Source of the DNA: Cohnella sp. WQ 127256
GTDB taxonomy: Bacteria > Bacillota > Bacilli > Paenibacillales > Paenibacillaceae
Reading direction: 5' to 3'
Assembly: GCF_024519285.1 (NCBI RefSeq)
Contig: NZ_JAMZCY010000002.1
Span: 186,001 to 250,000, forward strand
DNA: 64,000 nucleotides
Shown: piece after piece, positions 59,480-64,000 of the stretch
Position numbering within the stretch: the first letter of the stretch is position 1
How the letters are laid out: each line of letters opens with the position of its first letter
The notes under the pieces: generated by a model
What the model saw: only the letters and a program-made list of their open reading frames with translations
Databases searched by the model: none
What the model was told of the DNA's origin: nothing
Translations under genes and position numbers: made by a program

Positions 59480-60838
59480 ATGAGAAGCAAGAAGTTTAAA
59501 AGGATGTTTGCAACAATTATGGTTATTGCCCTGATTACCGTTCTTACGGCATGCGGCGGGAATGACAATAACGCGGCTACCAGTTCTCAGCCAGCGAGTC
59601 AAAGCAATGAACCAACTGGCAGCGCGACTCCAACAGAGTCTGTAAAAGTCAAAATGCTTGGACATACCACTTGGTTTGTGCAAGGGATGGAAGCAGTTAT
59701 TCCAGAAGCTAAAAAGAATGGCTTCGAACTGATTATAGAAAAAGTACCCGAAGGTGACGATGGCGCGAATTTGATGAAGACGCGTTTCGCAACTAACGAT
59801 AAACCGGACATCCTGTTCTACCAAAGTGGATTAGGAGCAAAATTCGGGTTCGGTAATCCAGCGGACGTGTTCGTTGCTCAAGATGATCAACCTTGGATGG
59901 CAAACTTCGATAAGGTTGCCTGGAAGAACCAGATGGACACGATTGATGATGGACACTGGTATGGTGCACCTTATGGCGGAACGGACATGGGAGTTGTTCT
60001 GTATAACAAGAAGATGTTTGATGAATTGAAGCTGCAAGTTCCAACGAATATGGACGAGTTCTGGGCAGTTGCAGAAGCGATTAAAGCAGCTGGTAAAACT
60101 CCGATTTACTTCTCAGGTCAAGATGCATGGACGGTGCAATTGCCTGTTCTACTATCCAATGCGACACAAGCAGTAGCAGAAACTATTCCGTTAATTAATG
60201 AGAATAAAGCCAAAATGACAGATTTGACGGATCGTAAAGTAGGCATGCAGTTTATCCAAGACGCCGTGTCCAAAGGCTATGCCAACAAAGATATTCTATC
60301 GTCCACGTATGATAATGCTCAGAAAGCATTGTCTAGTGGGGAAGCAGGAATGTACCACATGGCGACTTGGGTCATGAATGAGATCGTATCCAAGTATCCT
60401 GAGGGTGTCGAGAACATTGGGTCATTCATTATGCCTTACAAAGGAAACGGACAGGATCTAGCTGCAATCTGGTCCCCGAAATCGTTGTATGTCGTAAAAG
60501 GTGACAATCAAGATAACGCTCAGAAATTCGTGAACTGGTTTGAGCAACCGGAAGTACAAGACATTTTCTTCGCTAAACAAGGCGGGATTCCTACAATCAA
60601 GGGGGTTACCCAAACCAGCCTTACACCAGCTGAGCTGGATGCGAAGAAGTTTCTAGATGAAGGTAAAGCAATGGGGAATTCGCCATACCCATTCCTCTAC
60701 AATGGTGATGGCAATCTACCGACTTATGTACAAGAATTGTTCGTGAAAAACGGTAAAAATCCAGATCAAGTTCTAGAAGCCCTGCAAAAGGATCTAGAAA
60801 TAGATGCAAAAGCTAAAGGCGATGCGAATTACAAATAA
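59480..60838 (+). CDS. Sugar ABC transporter substrate-binding lipoprotein (family 1)
   Basis: 452 residues from ATG 59480, with AGGGGG 12 bases upstream; a longer frame from 59423 lacks a signal start. Lipobox 'VLTAC'. The mature domain shows SBP_bac_1/8 features: 'FATNDKPDILFYQSGLGAKF', 'YGAPYGGTDMGVVLYNKKMF' and 'MYHMATWVMNEIVSKYPEGV'. It would capture a mono- or oligosaccharide for the two permeases that follow. The ATPase is not in the window and is probably the shared MsmK/UgpC type. Its ATG is 148 bases from that of the divergent kinase. Confidence 0.9.
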   Translation: MRSKKFKRMFATIMVIALITVLTACGGNDNNAATSSQPASQSNEPTGSATPTESVKVKMLGHTTWFVQGMEAVIPEAKKNGFELIIEKVPEGDDGANLMKTRFATNDKPDILFYQSGLGAKFGFGNPADVFVAQDDQPWMANFDKVAWKNQMDTIDDGHWYGAPYGGTDMGVVLYNKKMFDELKLQVPTNMDEFWAVAEAIKAAGKTPIYFSGQDAWTVQLPVLLSNATQAVAETIPLINENKAKMTDLTDRKVGMQFIQDAVSKGYANKDILSSTYDNAQKALSSGEAGMYHMATWVMNEIVSKYPEGVENIGSFIMPYKGNGQDLAAIWSPKSLYVVKGDNQDNAQKFVNWFEQPEVQDIFFAKQGGIPTIKGVTQTSLTPAELDAKKFLDEGKAMGNSPYPFLYNGDGNLPTYVQELFVKNGKNPDQVLEALQKDLEIDAKAKGDANYK

Positions 60839-60918
60839 GAAAAATAGGATAATGGGGGAAGGAGTTTCTTACAATAAGAAGCTCCTTTCCCTGAGTTAAG
60901 GAGTGTTCAGGAGCAACC

Positions 60919-61788
60919 ATGTTAAAAAAACAATACTACTCCTACTGGCTACTGTTCCCAGGTATGTTGATTTTCTTTGCCTTTTTTGTCGTGCCATCTC
61001 TCATGGGCTTTTACTTTGCATTTACAGATTTAGATGCATCCTTTAAGGTGTCTCGGTTTGTCGGCTTCGATAATTTTGTCACTCTCTATGAGAATCCAAG
61101 CAACCTGCTTGCTTTTAAGAATACGTTAATATTTGCAGTAGTCACGACTGTATTCAAAATATCATTGGGTCTCTTACTCGCTATTCTAGCTAATCAGCAG
61201 TTAAAGAGTAGACTAGTGCTACGTTCGGTTCTGTTCTTCCCTGTTATCCTAAGTACGATTGCTGTAGCGATCGCGTTTAAAGCGATCTTCCATCCTAGCA
61301 CCGGAATACTTAACGTATTCTTGAGCTGGATCGGACTTGATTCCTTAGCGATGAGCTGGCTGACGGATCCTGATCTCGTCATGTATTCCGTGTCGTTCGT
61401 CGAAGTGTGGAAATGGACGGGATTCTCGATGATGCTTTTCTTAGCGGCTCTACAATCGATGCCACAGGAAGTAACTGAAGCAGCGAAAATAGATGGTGCT
61501 TCACCTTCGCAGCATTTCCGGTATATTACGTTACCGATGTTGACGCCGGTACTCAACACCAATGTCATTCTAAGCGTAATTGGTGGACTGAAAGTGTTTG
61601 ACCTCGTCTATGCGCTCACTGGGGGCGGCCCTGGCTATGCATCTAATGTTATCAATACAGCTGTATTTAAGGCGTTTGCTGCGGGGCGCAATGGAGAAGC
61701 TACTGCGGCCAATCTTGTTCTGTTTATTGTCATCTTAATTACTGTACTGTGTCTTAATAATGTTATTAATCGAGAAGCAAAAAGGTGA
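60919..61788 (+). CDS. Sugar ABC transporter permease, MalF/UgpA-like
   Basis: 289 residues, ATG with AAGGAG about 12 bases upstream. Six membrane segments starting 'YYSYWLLFPGMLIFFAFFVV'. The EAA loop is 'EVTEAAKIDGASPSQHFRYI'. 'LTGGGPGYASNVI' near the C-terminal end is characteristic of family 1 permeases. It pairs with the next gene, which overlaps or abuts its stop. Confidence 0.92.
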   Translation: MLKKQYYSYWLLFPGMLIFFAFFVVPSLMGFYFAFTDLDASFKVSRFVGFDNFVTLYENPSNLLAFKNTLIFAVVTTVFKISLGLLLAILANQQLKSRLVLRSVLFFPVILSTIAVAIAFKAIFHPSTGILNVFLSWIGLDSLAMSWLTDPDLVMYSVSFVEVWKWTGFSMMLFLAALQSMPQEVTEAAKIDGASPSQHFRYITLPMLTPVLNTNVILSVIGGLKVFDLVYALTGGGPGYASNVINTAVFKAFAAGRNGEATAANLVLFIVILITVLCLNNVINREAKR

Positions 61789-61793
61789 ACTCT

Positions 61794-62612
61794 ATGAAAA
61801 AAGGAACGAAATGGTTATGGGAGCTGCTCTCTGTCGTATGTATAGCGATCATTAGTGTGCCGTTATATTTCGTTATTATTAACTCTTTCAAGACGAAGTC
61901 GGAAGCAGCAGATATGAATCTTGCACTGCCTGGCAAATGGAATATCGTAGAGAACATCAAGGAAGTATTTGCATCTGCTAATATTCCGCAGGCATTCTGG
62001 AACACGACGGTTATTACGTTTGTCAGCGTTCTGCTCATTATTATCCTTTGCTCGATATCGGCCTTTGTCATTCAAAGACGGGATACTCGGCTAACGAAAA
62101 TCATAACGCAAATTCTGATTATCGGTTTGATTCTGCCGATGATGATCATCACAACCTACTATGTCGTTGATTTTTTTGATCTAGTGCGGACTTATTCAGG
62201 AGTTATTTTATTGTTTATTGCGGGTAATTTTCCTTTTGTCACCTACTTATATATTTCCTTCATGCATGGGATTCCGAGGGATCTTGATGAGGCGGCGGTT
62301 ATTGATGGGGCAGGCAGATACCGTTTGTTTTTCGGGATTATATTTCCGCTTCTGCTCCCGGTTAATGCTTCCGTGCTGATCTTAACGTCGATGAATATAT
62401 GGAACGACTTCACGATTCCGTTCTACTTCCTGAATTCAGCGGACAATTATACCTTAAGCTTGTTGATCTATTTCTTCTTCGGTCAGAAGGCCGCAGATTG
62501 GAATCTGGTCTTTACCACGATCTTGATTGTGTCTTTGCCTGTCATCTTGCTGTATCTTTTCCTACAACGCTATATCGTCGCCGGTATGACATCGGGTGCG
62601 GTTAAAAGCTAA
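61794..62612 (+). CDS. Sugar ABC transporter permease, MalG/UgpE-like
   Basis: 272 residues from ATG 61794, with AAAGGTGA 5 bases upstream; a GTG at 61785 overlaps that site. Six membrane segments, EAA loop 'DLDEAAVIDGAGRYRLFFGI', and the C-terminal 'FLQRYIVAGMTSGAVKS', the hallmark of MalG-type permeases. It forms the channel with the MalF-like partner and needs an ATPase encoded elsewhere. Confidence 0.93.
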   Translation: MKKGTKWLWELLSVVCIAIISVPLYFVIINSFKTKSEAADMNLALPGKWNIVENIKEVFASANIPQAFWNTTVITFVSVLLIIILCSISAFVIQRRDTRLTKIITQILIIGLILPMMIITTYYVVDFFDLVRTYSGVILLFIAGNFPFVTYLYISFMHGIPRDLDEAAVIDGAGRYRLFFGIIFPLLLPVNASVLILTSMNIWNDFTIPFYFLNSADNYTLSLLIYFFFGQKAADWNLVFTTILIVSLPVILLYLFLQRYIVAGMTSGAVKS

Positions 62613-62638
62613 AGGCTGCAGAATATATTGAAACAGAA

Positions 62639-62682
62639 AATTGTTGGTGCAGGGGGGAGACTCCAGCGCCAGCAATTTTTTT
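62639..62682 (+). terminator. Terminator of the sugar ABC operon
   Basis: AATTGTTGGTGC pairs with GCGCCAGCAATT with wobbles, followed by TTTTTTT. Confidence 0.85.
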
Positions 62683-62793
62683 GTGACAAATTTGAAATTG
62701 TAATGTGAGAAAACCTACATCCCTATTGGATATGATTGTATAGACTGTATGATATAATTTTTTTATATTGTGCTGGATGGGGGAATACATACA

Positions 62794-64000
62794 ATGCTAT
62801 CGATGGTTCTGACTTTAACTGTATTGGCTCTCGCGTCCGCGTTATTTATTTCGGGTAAAGTACGTTCAGATCTCGTTGCGGTGGGATCATTAATTATTCT
62901 GATGTTATTTGATATTTTATCCCCGAGTGAAGCACTTTCCGGATTTTCCAATTCTATCGTCATTATGATGATTGGTTTGTTCGTGGTTGGGGGCGGAATA
63001 TTTCATACGGGCTTGGCGAAAATGGCTAGTGGAAAGCTGCTACAGCTAGCAGGTACGAACGAGACACGTCTGCTTATTATGGTTATGCTCGTCACTGCTG
63101 CTATCGGTGCCTTTGTAAGTAATACGGGTACAGTGGCCGTGATGATGCCGATCGTTGTTAGTCTAGCGATGAGTGCTCGAACAAATCCAGGCAGACTGCT
63201 CATGCCGCTTGCCTTTGCTAGTAGTCTTGGTGGGATGCTGACCTTAATCGGGACGCCTCCTAATCTTGTTATTCAAGAAACATTAATGAACGCAGGGTAC
63301 AAGGGGCTAACCTTTTTCTCCTTCGCACCGATTGGTCTTGTGTGTCTAGTAACGGGTATTATTGCGCTGCTCTTCTTACGCCGTTATTTGCCGAAGAATG
63401 AGGAGAAGGATGGTAATAAGCAATTTGGACTCTCACTTATGGAGCTTGCAAGGAAGTATCAGCTATCGCAAAACCTATTTCGTATTCATGTGGGAGCAAA
63501 TTCTGCTATTCAATCGAAGAAGCTAGGTGAGCTAGACATTCCAGCCGAATTTGAGCTGACTGTCATTGAAACGCGTCACAAAAACTCGGTAAAAAACCAA
63601 GTTCTCAAAACGATAAATCAGGAAATTGCCGGACCAGAAACCATCATTAAGGAAGATGATATTCTGTACGTCAACGGTTCCCTAGAGCGGGTACAGCAGT
63701 TTGCTCAGAAGTATGGATTAGATATCCTTGATCGACAAGAGGTGGAGAGCCAGCCTCCTGAAAATGCAGAGCAATATGCGACAAGTGATGTAGGGATTGC
63801 TGAAGTGATGCTGACGCCTAACTCAGGTTTAATCGGTCAACTCGTGAAGCACTCGGGGTTTCGTGAGAAGTTCAGATTGAACATTCTTGGGATACATAGG
63901 AAGGAGGATTACATCCTTCACAACCTGAAAGATCACAAGATGCGCTTCGGCGATGCGCTTTTGGTGCAGGGGACTTGGCAGAGTATATCCTTACTTGCCG
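62794..64000 (+). CDS. SLC13-type permease with TrkA-C domains (partial)
   Basis: ATG 62794 with GGGGGA about 9 bases upstream; 402 codons are open to the right edge, so the C-terminal membrane half is missing. Residues 1-200 hold six or so membrane helices with 'SNTGTVAVMMPIVVSLAMSA' and 'GTPPNLVIQE', the conserved motifs of the DASS/ArsB/CitMHS superfamily. Two RCK_C (TrkA-C) domains follow ('LGELDIPAEFELTVIETRHK' near 245; 'GLIGQLVKHSGFREKFRLNI' near 345), as in SLC13-family permeases of bacteria. It should move a divalent anion such as sulfate or a dicarboxylate with sodium or protons. It is monocistronic after the preceding terminator. Confidence 0.87.
   Translation, partial: MLSMVLTLTVLALASALFISGKVRSDLVAVGSLIILMLFDILSPSEALSGFSNSIVIMMIGLFVVGGGIFHTGLAKMASGKLLQLAGTNETRLLIMVMLVTAAIGAFVSNTGTVAVMMPIVVSLAMSARTNPGRLLMPLAFASSLGGMLTLIGTPPNLVIQETLMNAGYKGLTFFSFAPIGLVCLVTGIIALLFLRRYLPKNEEKDGNKQFGLSLMELARKYQLSQNLFRIHVGANSAIQSKKLGELDIPAEFELTVIETRHKNSVKNQVLKTINQEIAGPETIIKEDDILYVNGSLERVQQFAQKYGLDILDRQEVESQPPENAEQYATSDVGIAEVMLTPNSGLIGQLVKHSGFREKFRLNILGIHRKEDYILHNLKDHKMRFGDALLVQGTWQSISLLA

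Overview
The window looks like a chromosomal segment of a Paenibacillus-type Firmicute (Paenibacillaceae, perhaps a relative such as Cohnella). The reasons are strong Shine-Dalgarno sites of the GGAGG type, frequent TTG and GTG starts, three large secreted proteins ending in triple SLH domains, several copper-amine-oxidase-N (stalk) domain proteins, a YesM/YesN two-component pair beside a sugar ABC transporter, and many long intrinsic terminators. No rRNA, tRNA, IS transposase, phage structural gene or CRISPR array was seen.

Layout. (1) 1-3763 is visibly richer in A+T than the rest and holds a divergent pair: a Z1/SF2-type helicase-like ATPase, cut by the left edge, and an HD-domain plus Hsp90/MutL-type (GHKL) ATPase fusion. 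This is the best candidate for an uncharacterised conflict or defence system. (2) 3980-12110 has a frameshifted MutT-like Nudix gene, a 1926-residue S-layer-anchored repeat protein, a decayed second copy of the Nudix 3' end that supplies the stop codon of the repeat protein, an MFS transporter and a small XRE regulator. Three copies of one terminator hairpin are scattered here. (3) 12393-19119 has a small membrane protein, then a five-gene Dpp/App-type peptide/nickel ABC importer with a trailing OsmC gene. (4) 19228-24602 has a HAD phosphatase, an unknown 285-residue protein, an ABC-2 exporter pair with a frameshifted third gene, and two gene remnants. (5) 24825-32458 has metQNI, an HxlR regulator with a DsbA/SpxH-like protein, a D-2-hydroxyacid dehydrogenase, two kinds of non-coding repeat and a GH20 hexosaminidase under a LacI-type palindrome. 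(6) 32791-33739 is decayed DNA with a truncated nucleoside hydrolase.

(7) 33740-55917 is an envelope block: stalk-domain proteins, two further large SLH proteins (998 and about 1670 residues) that share an upstream two-part palindrome and a terminator, a 1.7-kb-residue kinase-like/AAA/GAF/histidine kinase with a NarL-type regulator, a DinB protein, an NSS sodium symporter and a stalk/NodB deacetylase. (8) 55989-62612 has YesN and YesM divergent from a three-gene sugar ABC importer, and the window ends inside an SLC13-type permease with TrkA-C domains.

How the parts fit together: most of the window serves uptake of peptides, methionine-like compounds and sugars, and construction of the cell surface. 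The large SLH proteins should be exported and held on the wall polymer; the kinase/regulator pair lies directly downstream of them and could respond to envelope or nutrient signals, but the sequence does not prove the link. Several truncated or frameshifted genes (Nudix twice, a UPF0158-like gene, a RibD C-terminal domain, a small membrane protein, a nucleoside hydrolase) show a region that is losing and rearranging genes.
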